From Acidimicrobiaceae bacterium (GTDB lineage: Bacteria; Actinomycetota; Acidimicrobiia; Acidimicrobiales; Ilumatobacteraceae): DNA of 64,000 nucleotides. Under the pieces are notes generated by a model. The model was not told where the DNA came from and searched no databases. It was given only the letters and a program-made list of their open reading frames with translations. The position numbers and the translations under genes are program-made. Position 1 is the stretch's first letter. Each line of letters opens with the position of its first letter. Shown piece after piece: positions 8,600 to 18,211 of this stretch. Location of the stretch: positions 496,001-560,000 of the forward strand of contig JADKGZ010000001.1 of the NCBI GenBank assembly GCA_016722025.1. Reading direction: 5' to 3'.

Positions 8600-10906
8600 T
8601 CAGAACCCGCCCATCATCGTGGGGTTTACCGGGTCGGCGAACCAGTGCTGCCCGATCGCGTCGGCCAGCGCCAACAAGGGGCCGCGAACTGCGAGCACGT
8701 ACCCGTCGAGCGAGACGCGCCGCCCGCTCACGACTGCGTCGTCGATCTCTGCAATGGCTGCGGCGCTCGCCTGCTGCACCAGCTGCACGCCTTGGCTCCA
8801 CGCGAGCGCCGCGACGTGCTCCCGCAATCGGTCGAGCTGGAATGCCAGCCCGCGAGGGTTGGAGTCGTCGCGCAGCAGCAGATCGAGCAATGCGTCGAGA
8901 TCGACGTCGCTTCGGTATCGGCGGCGGTATGCGACAAGGCTCTCGTTGGCCGCCAGCACCGCATCGGCCAGCGGCTGCAATGCCATCGGTGGCGCATCCG
9001 CGCCGAGCGCGCCTTCCACCGAGCCCAGCACCGCGAGCGCCCGCTCGATGCGCCGGCCGAGGTCGAGGAACCGCCACGCCGGGCCGCGCACCGTGCTCTC
9101 CATCACCAGGCCCGCCAGCGCGGCCAGGTCGACCAGCACCGAATCGAGCTCGTCGCTGGGCGCATCGTCGTCGAGCAGCAGGTTGTGCGCCATCGCCAGC
9201 CTTCCCAGCACGCGACCGGTGGTCTTGCTGAGGTACTCGCGCACGGAAGACGCCTCCTGCACCAGCGACGCCAGTTGCTGGGCAGCCACCGACACCGTCG
9301 CCTGCAACGAGGCCGTGAGGCGAGCGTTGAGGGGCAGCTCGGGCGTGACCGGCACCGGCTCGTTGCGCGCCGCGGCCAGTAGCGCACCCGCACCCAGCGC
9401 CCAGCCGCCGTCGCCCACCGACGTGAGCATCGGATCCTGGTCGAGCTGCACTCCCACGACCCGGGCTGCTCGCACTGCAACCTCGGCTCGCTCGGCCGAA
9501 CGCCCCAACCAGTACAGCGCGTCGGCGGCTCGCTTGGGCACTGACGGGCCGAAGTCGACCTGCGGCGGCGCCATCACCGCGACCGGGCGCGGTGCGGTGG
9601 TGCCAACCACCCACACATCCTTTGCCAGGTGGGCCGTGGGCCACTCCGGTGCGTCGCCATCGGCGAGCACCCGGCCGGCTCCGCCGAGCATCACGAAGTG
9701 CCCGTCGGGCCCGTTCAGCACCTGCAACCGCAGCACCACCGCCCGAGGCTCGAGCACCCTGTCGCCGAGCCCGGTGAACACCGGCATCGTGGCCAGCGCT
9801 GCGCCGGCCTCCAACTGCTCGAGCTGCAGGCGGTCACCCAACAGGCGCTCCGCGATGGCGCCCATGTAGGGCCGTAGCTCGCGAGCCTCGGCCAGGCCAC
9901 TGCCGTACGCATTGGCCAGTGCCAGATGGCCGCTGCGGGCGCCCCACACGATGCCGGGCACACCGCTGCCGCCCCCTTGATGACCATGCTCGAGCGGATC
10001 GAGCAGGGCATCCTCGACCCGCCGATACACGACGTCGATCGGTTCCAGCCCGTCGAGCGCTCGCAGCCACAGCCGCCCTTCCCGCATCACGAGATCGGCC
10101 CCTTCGACGAGGTGGTAGCCGAGCCGGGTGGCCAGGTAGCTGTGCTCGACGTAGGTGGGGTGCGCCGGCCCCGATGAGAGCACGACGGCACGCGGGCTGG
10201 GGCGATCGGCCGGCGCCGACGCGGTGAGCGAGCGTCGAAGCCGGTCGGCGTGAGCGCTGATGGGGGCAGCGCCGGCGGCGCGCAACCCATCGGGCAGCAA
10301 CCGAGCCAGCACTGCTCGATTGAGCAGCGAGTAGCCGAGACCGCTGGGGGCGTCGGTGAGATCGTGCACGATTCGCCACCGGCCGTCGGCGGCGCGCACG
10401 ACGTCGACCGCGTAGTGCACCAACCAGCGCGGCGGCGCGAACCCCGCCGTGTGAGCGCGGAACGACGGCAACGAGTACAGCAACGCCGCCGGCAGCACCC
10501 CGTCGCGGACGAGCTGTCGCTCGCCGGCACAGTCGACGAGCAACGCCTCGAGCAGTCGCATCCGTTGGATGGCCGCGTTGGAGAGCACGGCGAACTCGGC
10601 GGCGTCGATCACGAACGGCAACGGGTCGAGCCGCCACGGTCGGCTCTCCACGCGCGCCGAGGCGGACACGCCGTGACGATCGATGGCGCGCTCGAAGGCG
10701 AGCTCGTGCACGAGGTGGCCGGCGCCCTCGGCGTCGAGCAGCCGGTCGGCATCGCGTTGGCGTTCGAGCAGCGCCGAGGTCTCCATGGAGCCGACAGCCT
10801 GTTTCGCCACCGACCAGCAGGGTCGCGCTTCGCCCGCAGCGTCGAACGCTTCGTCGTAGCCGCCCTGCGGCGCGCGGTACTGATGCAGGTCCATCGCAGG
10901 TGTCAT
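8600..10906 (-). CDS. Circularly permuted ATP-grasp ligase fused to alpha-E domain
   Basis: 768 residues. The N-terminal about 450 residues are a circularly permuted ATP-grasp type 2 protein (DUF404/DUF407 region, with PTYVEHSYLATRLGYHLVEG and a YRRVED motif). The C-terminal about 300 residues are an all-helical alpha-E domain (LYWLGRSAERAE near its start). The ATG at 10906 overlaps the preceding stop by four bases (ATGA), which supports this start and translational coupling. ATP-grasp enzymes of this class are inferred to form amide bonds. The peptide product is unknown. This is a fused paralogue of the two separate genes immediately upstream. Confidence 0.88.
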   Translation of the reverse strand: MTPAMDLHQYRAPQGGYDEAFDAAGEARPCWSVAKQAVGSMETSALLERQRDADRLLDAEGAGHLVHELAFERAIDRHGVSASARVESRPWRLDPLPFVIDAAEFAVLSNAAIQRMRLLEALLVDCAGERQLVRDGVLPAALLYSLPSFRAHTAGFAPPRWLVHYAVDVVRAADGRWRIVHDLTDAPSGLGYSLLNRAVLARLLPDGLRAAGAAPISAHADRLRRSLTASAPADRPSPRAVVLSSGPAHPTYVEHSYLATRLGYHLVEGADLVMREGRLWLRALDGLEPIDVVYRRVEDALLDPLEHGHQGGGSGVPGIVWGARSGHLALANAYGSGLAEARELRPYMGAIAERLLGDRLQLEQLEAGAALATMPVFTGLGDRVLEPRAVVLRLQVLNGPDGHFVMLGGAGRVLADGDAPEWPTAHLAKDVWVVGTTAPRPVAVMAPPQVDFGPSVPKRAADALYWLGRSAERAEVAVRAARVVGVQLDQDPMLTSVGDGGWALGAGALLAAARNEPVPVTPELPLNARLTASLQATVSVAAQQLASLVQEASSVREYLSKTTGRVLGRLAMAHNLLLDDDAPSDELDSVLVDLAALAGLVMESTVRGPAWRFLDLGRRIERALAVLGSVEGALGADAPPMALQPLADAVLAANESLVAYRRRYRSDVDLDALLDLLLRDDSNPRGLAFQLDRLREHVAALAWSQGVQLVQQASAAAIAEIDDAVVSGRRVSLDGYVLAVRGPLLALADAIGQHWFADPVNPTMMGGF

Positions 10907-11835
10907 ACCACTCCACGTACGAACGTGTCGTACACCCGGTCGTTGAGATCGACGAGCGCGGCCTGCACGCGGTCCATCGCGGTGTCGAGCGCCGCCCCGT
11001 CGGTTGCCTGTGCCGGCAGCGTGGCCAGCAGTGCCTCCAACGAATCCACGGACGCCATCGTTGCGTCGGGTCGGGGAAGGCGGGCAAGGGCCGACCGCAT
11101 GCCCTGCACGCACCCGGCCACCGAACGCGGAAACGTCTCGTCGAACAGGAGGAAGGAGACCACTGACGAACCATCGATCGGCCCGCGATGTGAGCGCTGA
11201 TACATCTGCATCGCTGTGACGCTGCGCAGCACCCCCATCCACTGCACCTCGTCGTAGTCGTCGGCCCCGGCGGGAGTGGAGAGCAGTGAAGCCGCTCGAA
11301 CACCCAACACCCGCGTGGTCATGTCGGCCCGTTCGACCATCTGCCCCAGCCGCCAGAGCTCGTAGGCCTGGTCGCGACGCATCATGCCGCCGAGCACACC
11401 ATCCAGCCGTTGACAGTCGGTGATGACGCGACCCAGGTAGCGGGCCCGGCTGCGGCGATCGACACCCGACTCGGTGTCGCGGCTGGTGAACAGGTAGAGG
11501 TCGTTGACGGCCTGCCATGCGTCGCGAGGGAACACCTCACGCGTGGTGCGCAGGTTCTCGCGCGCGGCGGCGACACTCGACACCACGCTGCCACCGTTCG
11601 ACAGGTCGGCGACCAGGAAGCGCACGATGTCGCTCTCGTGGGCGCGCGCATGGCCTTCGTCGTACTCGGCACGGCTGCCGGCGACGGCGAGCAGCGGCTC
11701 CCACGACGACCCCACCCCACGGGGCAGATCGAGGATCAGCTCGGTGAAGTTGCGCACCACCCGCGCCGTGTCTTCGGCACGTTCCAGGTAGCGCGCTCCC
11801 CAGTAGAGGTTGTCGGCCACGCGCGACAGCAGCAT
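10903..11835 (-). CDS. Alpha-E domain protein
   Basis: 310 residues, all helical, with the family signature MLLSRVADNLYWGARYLERAEDTARV at the N-terminus (first 20 residues MLLSRVADNLYWGARYLERA). The ATG at 11835 shares one base with the upstream stop (TGATG), and its own stop overlaps the next start, so the operon is tightly coupled. Alpha-E proteins accompany circularly permuted ATP-grasp ligases. Biochemical function is unproven; a partner or second ligase component is the published proposal. Confidence 0.9.
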   Translation of the reverse strand: MLLSRVADNLYWGARYLERAEDTARVVRNFTELILDLPRGVGSSWEPLLAVAGSRAEYDEGHARAHESDIVRFLVADLSNGGSVVSSVAAARENLRTTREVFPRDAWQAVNDLYLFTSRDTESGVDRRSRARYLGRVITDCQRLDGVLGGMMRRDQAYELWRLGQMVERADMTTRVLGVRAASLLSTPAGADDYDEVQWMGVLRSVTAMQMYQRSHRGPIDGSSVVSFLLFDETFPRSVAGCVQGMRSALARLPRPDATMASVDSLEALLATLPAQATDGAALDTAMDRVQAALVDLNDRVYDTFVRGVV

Positions 11836-13274
11836 CAGGCCTCCACGATCCAGGTGTCCTTGCTGCCGCCACCTTGCGACGAGTTGACCACCAACGAGCC
11901 GCGACGAAGCGCGACGCGCGTGAGGCCACCGGCAGACACGTAGCTGGTGGCGCCGCTGAGGATGAACGGCCGCAGGTCGACGTGGCGCGGTTCCAGCGCT
12001 CCATCGCACAGAGTGGGCACGGTGCTGAGCGCCAGGATCGGCTGCGCAACCCAGTTGCGCGGATCGGCCTCGATGCTGGCGATCGCATCGTCGAGCTCGC
12101 TGCGCGTGGCCCGGTTCCCGATGAGCAACCCGTAGCCGCCGCTCTCGTTCGCAGGCTTCACCACCAGCTCTGCGATGTGCTCGACCACGTACGCCCGTTC
12201 GTCGTCGTAGACGCAGCGATACGTGGGCACGTTGGGGAGCAACGGCTCTTCCTGCAAGTAGTAGCGGATGAGGTCGGGCATCCAGGCGTAGACGACCTTG
12301 TCGTCGGCCACACCGGCTCCGGGCGCGTTGGCGATGGCAACGTTGCCTGCACGCCACGCGCGCATCAGGCCCGGCACCCCGAGCGTGCTGTCGGCACGGA
12401 ACACCTCGGGATCGATGAACAGATCGTCGACGCGGCGATAGATCACGTGCACACGCTCGAGCCCGTCGATCGTGCGCATGTACACGCACTCGTCGTCGCC
12501 GACAACGAGGTCGATGCCCTCGACCAGCGCCGCGCCGATGCGCTGCGCGAGGAACGAGTGCTCGAAGTACGCGCTGTTGTAGATGCCCGGCGTGAGCACC
12601 GCGATGGTGGGCTCGGCGATGCCCTCCGGCGCGAGTGACGACAGCATGCGGTTCAGCTCGTCGGTGTACGCATCAACGGGCAGGATGCTCTGCTTCGAGA
12701 ACAGGTCGGCGAACGCACGCTTGCTGATGGCCCGGTTCTCCAGCACGTAGCTGACACCGCTGGGGACGCGCAGGTTGTCCTCCAGCACGTACATCGTTCC
12801 GTCACCATCGCGCACGAGGTCGCTGCCGCTGATGTGCGCCCAGACCCCGAACTTCGGGTTCGCCCCCACACACTCACGACGGAAGTTCACCGAGTGCTCC
12901 AAGAGCTCGGCAGGGAACACGCCGTCGTGGATGACCCGCTGTTCGTGGTACACGTCGTCGATGAACATGTTGATCGCGCGGAGTCGTTGCACGAGGCCGC
13001 GCTCGATGCCGCGCCACTCGTCGGCAGCGATGACGCGTGGGATCACGTCGAACGGCCAGGCGCGGTCGATGCCGCGGCCGTCGGAGTAGACGGTGAACGT
13101 GATGCCCATGCCCACGATGTCGAGCTCGGCCAGGTCCTGACGTTGCTGCAGCTCGGCGAGACCCAGGCTCTGCAGCTGCTGCACCAGCTCGGCGGCCGCA
13201 CGACGCGGCGCGCCGTCCTTGTCGAGAAGTTCGTCCCAGAGGTCCGCGGAGGTGCGCAGTTCGGCCATGCTCAT
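11835..13274 (-). CDS. Circularly permuted ATP-grasp type 2 protein
   Basis: 479 residues from the ATG at 13274; an ATG two codons later is also possible. Typical motifs: FRRECVGANPKFGVWAHISG, VLEDNLRVPSGVSYVLENR, EHSFLAQRIGAALVEG, IYRRVDDLFIDPE and a C-terminal KPANESGGYG phosphate-binding-like loop. First gene of the four-gene operon. The family (DUF404/DUF407/DUF403 context) is known as predicted amidoligases that build short peptides or tags. Substrate unknown. It is divergent from the UnbU-like gene with a 126-base shared upstream region. Confidence 0.92.
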   Translation of the reverse strand: MSMAELRTSADLWDELLDKDGAPRRAAAELVQQLQSLGLAELQQRQDLAELDIVGMGITFTVYSDGRGIDRAWPFDVIPRVIAADEWRGIERGLVQRLRAINMFIDDVYHEQRVIHDGVFPAELLEHSVNFRRECVGANPKFGVWAHISGSDLVRDGDGTMYVLEDNLRVPSGVSYVLENRAISKRAFADLFSKQSILPVDAYTDELNRMLSSLAPEGIAEPTIAVLTPGIYNSAYFEHSFLAQRIGAALVEGIDLVVGDDECVYMRTIDGLERVHVIYRRVDDLFIDPEVFRADSTLGVPGLMRAWRAGNVAIANAPGAGVADDKVVYAWMPDLIRYYLQEEPLLPNVPTYRCVYDDERAYVVEHIAELVVKPANESGGYGLLIGNRATRSELDDAIASIEADPRNWVAQPILALSTVPTLCDGALEPRHVDLRPFILSGATSYVSAGGLTRVALRRGSLVVNSSQGGGSKDTWIVEA

Positions 13275-13400
13275 CCACCCACCGTGTCGACCAGGCATTT
13301 CCGCAACATCACGCGACTATGACACGTTCGTGAACGACCACGTTGGCCAACGACCACCACGATGGGCCGAGTCGATGCCCGGGAACTAGCCTGCGGGCCG

Positions 13401-15089
13401 ATGAGCAGTTCAACGACCGACGTGCGACGAGCGACCACCGCTGGGTCCGAGCCGGTTGTTGCGCCCGAGCAGAGTGACGGAGCGACCCCCGTGGCACGTC
13501 CGCCGGGTCGCGCCCTCCGGGTCGGTGGGCACTCGTACCCCTTGGTGCTCCCGAAGATCCGCGACCCGCGCCTGCACGTGGCCGCGGTCGTCATCACCAT
13601 CCACACGCTGGGGCAGGTGGGCCTGCACTTCCAGGTCAGCGTCCCGCAGATCTTGGCGGCGGTCCTGACCACTGCCATCATCGGCGTGGCGGTCAGCTTT
13701 CGAGCGACCCGCACCATCGTGTGGCCGGCCAGCGCGATGCTCACCGGCAGTGGCGTGGCGCTCATCCTGCGCGTCCCGACCACGCCGCCCGGCGACCACT
13801 GGTCCACCCACAAGTGGTACGTGTTCGCCGGCGTCGCGGCCTTCTCGCTGCTGACGAAGCACGTCATCCGGTACCGCGGCGGCCCGTTGTTCAACCCGTC
13901 CAACGTCGGACTGGTCGTCGCCTTCCTCGTCCTCGGCGGCACCCGCGTGGAGCCACTCGACTTCTGGTGGGCTCCGCTCAACGGGTGGATGATCACGGCC
14001 TACGCGGTCATTCTGGTGGGCGGGCTGCTCATCACCAGGCGGCTGCGGCTGCTGGCCCTCGCCGCAACCTTCTGGATCGCCCTGGCGATCGGACTCGGCC
14101 TCCTTGCCAACTCCGGCCACTGCATCACGGCCCGCTGGGCGTTCACGCCCGTGTGCGGGTTCGGCTACTGGCGCGCCATCATGACCTCACCGGAGCTGAT
14201 GATCTTCCTGTTCTTCATGATCACCGACCCGAAGACGGTGCCCAAGGGGCGCGTCGGCCGTGTCGTGTTCGGCCTTCTGGTCGCTGTCACGTCCGTGCTC
14301 CTGATGGCGCCGCAGACCACCGAGTTCGGCACCAAGATCGCCCTCCTCGGTGGCCTCGTCCTCGTGTGCGCGTCCCGGCCGCTGATCGACAGGTTGGTTC
14401 CCCTGCCGGGGTCCGCCGAAGACCGTCTGGGCCGGTTCGCGATGGCGGTGGTCGGTGGGGGCACCACACCGCGCATCGCCCAGCGCATGGCTCGGCTGGC
14501 GCTGGTCGGCGCTGCTGCCGCCGTGGTCGGCGTCGGGGTCGTCGCCGCCGGCACTTCGGCACGTGAGGTCGTCGGCGACGACGCCGAGGAAGTCATCGGC
14601 CGCGTCCCCCACGACGTGAACCCGTCCACGTTCCCCACCATCTCCGTTGATCAGGGTGTCCTGGACTGGAACCACGAGATCTCCGGAGCGGGAGCGCAGC
14701 AGATCGTGCTCACGTTGGCGGAGAACCTCGAGCTCGAGACCCAGGCCCTCCTCCGAGACGACACTGCGGTGCTGGAGGCAGTCGACCACGGCGACCGGCT
14801 CGAGCAGATGCAGGGGCGACTGCTCGACGCCCGGGCGACCGGCACGACCGTCATCGAGCGGTACCAGATCGACGACGTTCACGTCACCCTGCTGGTCCCC
14901 TTCGGTCGGCAGGACGGCCTGAGCCTGGGCCTCGAATCCACCGGCACGGTGACGACGGAGACCTACGACGAGGCCGGGAAGTTGCAGTCGAGCGACTCGT
15001 CGCCGTTCGCCTCCACGTTCGTCCTTCGCCGGGCGACGGGCGGGCGGTGGCTCAACGTGGCTCAACTGCCGCTGGATGCCGCGCCCTGA
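13401..15089 (+). CDS. UnbU-like membrane protein of the NqrB/RnfD family
   Basis: 562 residues from the ATG at 13401, chosen because upstream in-frame codons lie in poorly coding sequence. About ten membrane segments between residues 55 and 360 carry the RYRGGPLFNPSNVGLV and MITDPKTVPKGRVGRVVFG motifs of NqrB/RnfD-like proteins. A final membrane helix (about 365-390) leads to an extracytoplasmic domain of about 170 residues. In enediyne clusters the homologue UnbU sits beside UnbV, the ASPIC/FG-GAP protein. The next gene here is exactly that partner. Electron transfer across the membrane is plausible but unproven. Confidence 0.8.
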   Translation: MSSSTTDVRRATTAGSEPVVAPEQSDGATPVARPPGRALRVGGHSYPLVLPKIRDPRLHVAAVVITIHTLGQVGLHFQVSVPQILAAVLTTAIIGVAVSFRATRTIVWPASAMLTGSGVALILRVPTTPPGDHWSTHKWYVFAGVAAFSLLTKHVIRYRGGPLFNPSNVGLVVAFLVLGGTRVEPLDFWWAPLNGWMITAYAVILVGGLLITRRLRLLALAATFWIALAIGLGLLANSGHCITARWAFTPVCGFGYWRAIMTSPELMIFLFFMITDPKTVPKGRVGRVVFGLLVAVTSVLLMAPQTTEFGTKIALLGGLVLVCASRPLIDRLVPLPGSAEDRLGRFAMAVVGGGTTPRIAQRMARLALVGAAAAVVGVGVVAAGTSAREVVGDDAEEVIGRVPHDVNPSTFPTISVDQGVLDWNHEISGAGAQQIVLTLAENLELETQALLRDDTAVLEAVDHGDRLEQMQGRLLDARATGTTVIERYQIDDVHVTLLVPFGRQDGLSLGLESTGTVTTETYDEAGKLQSSDSSPFASTFVLRRATGGRWLNVAQLPLDAAP

Positions 15090-15146
15090 GATCCAACTCC
15101 GCCTGGCGGCCACGTCAACCCGATCGGAAGGTGGTTGAATCGGTCC

Positions 15147-16841
15147 ATGCCCGACGAGATTCCAGACACCGACCAGTCGGCAGCGGATCAAGCAAGGAAA
15201 CCGTGGCCGCGGTGGAAGCGCTTCGGCGCTCTCGCTGCAGCGCTGATCGTCGTGAGTGGTGGGGTGCTCGTGGTGACCGGGTGGCCGAGCGGCTCGGCCA
15301 CCTCACCGGCCGACGGGCCACCGAACTACGTCGACGAGTCCGCCTCGGCCGGCATCGATCACACCTACGCCGGCGGCTTCGAGTTCTTCGTCGGGGGCGG
15401 TGTGGCGGCCTTCGACTGCAACGACGACGGGCGCGACGAACTGTACTTCGCCGGCGGTAGCGAGCCGGCTGCGTTGTACCGCAACGAGAGCCCGGTGGGC
15501 GGCGAACTGCGCTTCACCGAGCAGTCGTCGCCGGTCACCGATCTCACCGCGGTCACCGGTGCCTATCCGCTCGACCTCGACAGCGACGGGCAGATCGACC
15601 TCGCCGTGCTGCGCCGCGGCGGCAACGTGGTGCTGCGCGGGCTGGGCGACTGTCGCTTCGAGGATGCCAACGATTCGCTCGCCATCGACGGTGGTGAGGC
15701 GTGGACCGTTGGCTTCAGTGCCACATGGGAAGGCTCGAACACGTTGCCGACCCTGGCGTTCGGCAACTACCTGACGCCTGGCGGCGACACCTGCGGCGAC
15801 AGCCGACTCGTGCGGCCGGCGGCCGGCGGCAACACGTATGCGCCGCCCATCGCGCTCACGCCCGGGTACTGCACGTTGTCGGTGCTGTTCAGCGATTGGG
15901 CCCGGTCGGGGCAGCGCGATCTGCGCATGGCGAACGACCGCCACTACTACCTCGACGGCAGCGAGCAGCTGTGGCAGATCGCTCCCGGCGCAGCACCCCG
16001 CCAGTTCACCGAGTCCGACGGCTGGCGCCCGCTGCAGATCTGGGGCATGGGCATCGCCAGCCACGACCTCACGGATGACGGGCGCCCGGAGGTGTTCATC
16101 ACCAGCCAGGGCGACAACAAGCTGCAAACGCTCGACGAGGGCGCGGTAGGCCCCGCGTACCGAGACATCGCGCTCGATCGGGGCGTCACGGCGCAGCGTC
16201 CGTTCGTCGGCGGAGATGTCCTCCCATCGACCGCGTGGCACCCCGAGTTCGAGGACGTGAACAACGACGGCTTGGTCGACTTGTTCGTCAGCAAGGGAAA
16301 CGTCGAGGCACAGATCGACAACGCGATGCGCGATCCGAGCAACCTGCTGATCGGCAAAGCCGACGGCACGTTCGTCGAAGGAGCAGAGGCGGCGGGCATC
16401 GTCAGCTACGACCGCACCCGCGGCGCCGCACTCGTCGATCTCAACCTCGACGGGATGCTCGATCTCGTCGAAGTGAACCGGCAGGTGAACGTGAGGGTGT
16501 GGCGCAACGTCGGCCGCGGCGATGCCGAGCAGCCGCAGCCGATGGGGCACTGGCTGGCGGTGCGCCTGCACCAGTCGGCTCCGAACGTCGACGCCATCGG
16601 CGCGTGGGTGGAAGTGCGTGTCGGTGAACGCACCGTGGTCCGGGAGGTCACGGTCGGGGGCGGGCACGCCGGTGGGAAGATCGGCTGGATCCACGCCGGT
16701 CTCGGTGAGGCGGCCAGCGCCGAGGTGCGGGTGCAATGGCCCGACGGTGAAGCCGGACCATGGATGAGGGTCGTCGCCGACCAGTTCGTTTCGATCGATC
16801 GAGATGCCGCCGAACCGCTTCCGTGGGCCCCCCAGCAGTGA
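15147..16841 (+). CDS. UnbV-like FG-GAP/ASPIC (CRTAC1-type) exported protein
   Basis: 564 residues from the ATG at 15147. An N-terminal cytoplasmic stub and one membrane anchor (about residues 28-48) precede FG-GAP/VCBS calcium-binding repeats with DxDxDG-like loops (DCNDDGRDE, DLDSDGQID, DVNNDGLVD, DLNLDGMLD). The C-terminal ASPIC/UnbV domain (VEVRVGERTVVREVTVGGG) starts near residue 485. A seven-bladed propeller outside the membrane is expected. It follows the UnbU-like gene by 57 bases and probably forms an operon with it. Ligand or enzymatic role unknown. Confidence 0.85.
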   Translation: MPDEIPDTDQSAADQARKPWPRWKRFGALAAALIVVSGGVLVVTGWPSGSATSPADGPPNYVDESASAGIDHTYAGGFEFFVGGGVAAFDCNDDGRDELYFAGGSEPAALYRNESPVGGELRFTEQSSPVTDLTAVTGAYPLDLDSDGQIDLAVLRRGGNVVLRGLGDCRFEDANDSLAIDGGEAWTVGFSATWEGSNTLPTLAFGNYLTPGGDTCGDSRLVRPAAGGNTYAPPIALTPGYCTLSVLFSDWARSGQRDLRMANDRHYYLDGSEQLWQIAPGAAPRQFTESDGWRPLQIWGMGIASHDLTDDGRPEVFITSQGDNKLQTLDEGAVGPAYRDIALDRGVTAQRPFVGGDVLPSTAWHPEFEDVNNDGLVDLFVSKGNVEAQIDNAMRDPSNLLIGKADGTFVEGAEAAGIVSYDRTRGAALVDLNLDGMLDLVEVNRQVNVRVWRNVGRGDAEQPQPMGHWLAVRLHQSAPNVDAIGAWVEVRVGERTVVREVTVGGGHAGGKIGWIHAGLGEAASAEVRVQWPDGEAGPWMRVVADQFVSIDRDAAEPLPWAPQQ

Positions 16842-16971
16842 GCGCTCACCCCGACATGTGGCGATGGCGGCCGGCCGACTTCTGTACACATTCCTGACAT
16901 ACTCCCGCAACGTGGTACGTTCCGAGCGGAGTTGTCCGTCAACGGGCACTCGAACTCAAGGGGAGGTAGTC

Positions 16972-18090
16972 ATGAGAACTCGACGTTGGGCAGCAGTTGC
17001 TGCAGCCACGCTGATCGTGGCCGCATGCGGTAGCGACGACAAGAGCGCCGACACGACAGCGGCTGGCGGGTCGGAAACGACCGCCGCGGCCGGAGGCGAC
17101 ACCACCGTCGCGGCCGGCGGCGACTGTGTCGTTGGCGTGTCGTGGAACAACTATCAAGAAGAGCGCTGGGCGAAGTGGGACGAGCCGGCCCTCAAGGCAG
17201 CCATCGAGGCCGGCGGCGGTACCTACATCTCCAACGACGCCAAGTCGTCGGCCGAGACCCAGGCCAGCAACCTCGAGAACCTCGTCACGCAGGGCGCCAA
17301 CGTGCTCATCGTGCTCGCGCAGGACGGCACGGCCATCAAGCCCGCCGTCACCAGCGCCATCGAGGGCGGCGTGCCGGTCATCGCCTACGACCGCCTCATC
17401 GAGGACCCGGCGGCGCTGTACATCACGTTCGACAACCAACTCGTCGGCAAGATGCAGGCCGAGGCCGTGTTCGCACTGGTGCCGAAGGGCAACTACGTGA
17501 TCATCAAGGGCAACAAGGCCGATGCCAACGCAGACTTCCTGCGCTCCGGCATGGAACTGGTCATCGGTGAAGCAGTCGCGAGCGGCGACATCACGATCGT
17601 CGGCGAGGACTACACCGACAACTGGGATCCCGCCAAGGCCCAGGCGAACATGGAGCAGTTCCTGACGGCTGCTGACAACAAGGTCGACGCCGTGCTGGCG
17701 GAGAACGACGGCATGGCCGGTGGCGTCATCGCGGCGCTCGACGCCCAGGGCCTCGCGGGCAAGGTGCCCGTGTCCGGCCAGGACGGCGATCAGGCGGCGC
17801 TCAACCGCGTCGCACTCGGCACGCAGACGGTCGACGTCTGGAAGGATGCTCGTGCACTCGGCACGGCTGCCGGCGAAGCCGCCCTCCAGCTGTGCAAGGA
17901 CGCAGACGCCTCGAAGGTGGCGGGCGCATCGCCGTTCACCACGCCCGGCGGCAACGACCTGGCAACGATCCTGCTGACCCCGATCCCCGTCACCCAGGAC
18001 AACCTGGACGTCGTGCTCGACGCAGGCTGGATCGACAAGGCAGCGCTCTGCGACGGTGTCGATGCCACCAAGGTGGCGGTCTGCGCCTGA
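16972..18090 (+). CDS. xylF: Sugar ABC transporter substrate-binding lipoprotein, XylF type
   Basis: 372 residues. The lipoprotein signal ends in LIVAAC with the lipidated Cys at residue 19, followed by a Thr/Gly/Ala-rich linker to about residue 45. The periplasmic-binding-protein type 1 fold follows (SAIEGGVPVIAYDRLI, VIIKGNKADANADFLRSG, VLAENDGMAGGVIAALD), matching xylose-binding XylF more than ribose-binding RbsB. A strong ribosome site (GGGGAGGT) ends about 6 bases before the ATG at 16972, which fixes the start. A stem-loop separates it from the permease, which fits a higher level of binding protein. Exact pentose or hexose not determinable. Confidence 0.93.
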   Translation: MRTRRWAAVAAATLIVAACGSDDKSADTTAAGGSETTAAAGGDTTVAAGGDCVVGVSWNNYQEERWAKWDEPALKAAIEAGGGTYISNDAKSSAETQASNLENLVTQGANVLIVLAQDGTAIKPAVTSAIEGGVPVIAYDRLIEDPAALYITFDNQLVGKMQAEAVFALVPKGNYVIIKGNKADANADFLRSGMELVIGEAVASGDITIVGEDYTDNWDPAKAQANMEQFLTAADNKVDAVLAENDGMAGGVIAALDAQGLAGKVPVSGQDGDQAALNRVALGTQTVDVWKDARALGTAAGEAALQLCKDADASKVAGASPFTTPGGNDLATILLTPIPVTQDNLDVVLDAGWIDKAALCDGVDATKVAVCA

Positions 18091-18119
18091 GCGCAACGAA
18101 GTGATCACATGAAATGATG

Positions 18120-18157
18120 AATGCCCCTCGCCCGCCTCGTTGCGAGCGAGGGGCATT
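18120..18157 (+). terminator. Stem-loop between binding-protein and permease genes
   Basis: Perfect 12-bp inverted repeat: AATGCCCCTCGC at 18120-18131 and GCGAGGGGCATT at 18146-18157, with a 14-base loop. It lies 30 bases after the xylF stop and is followed by pyrimidine-rich CCTTCATCCC rather than a T run. It is therefore likely a partial terminator or mRNA-stabilising hairpin, setting a high ratio of binding protein to permease. Confidence 0.75.
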
Positions 18158-18211
18158 CCTTCATCCCGGCACAGCACACCAGCACAATCTCGAAAACAAG
18201 TGAGGACGACG

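Noticed and set aside
10907..11518. Upstream extension of the ATP-grasp/alpha-E fusion (open to 11518)
   Set aside because: The region is covered in another frame by the alpha-E gene, and the ATGA overlap at 10903-10906 gives a clear start.
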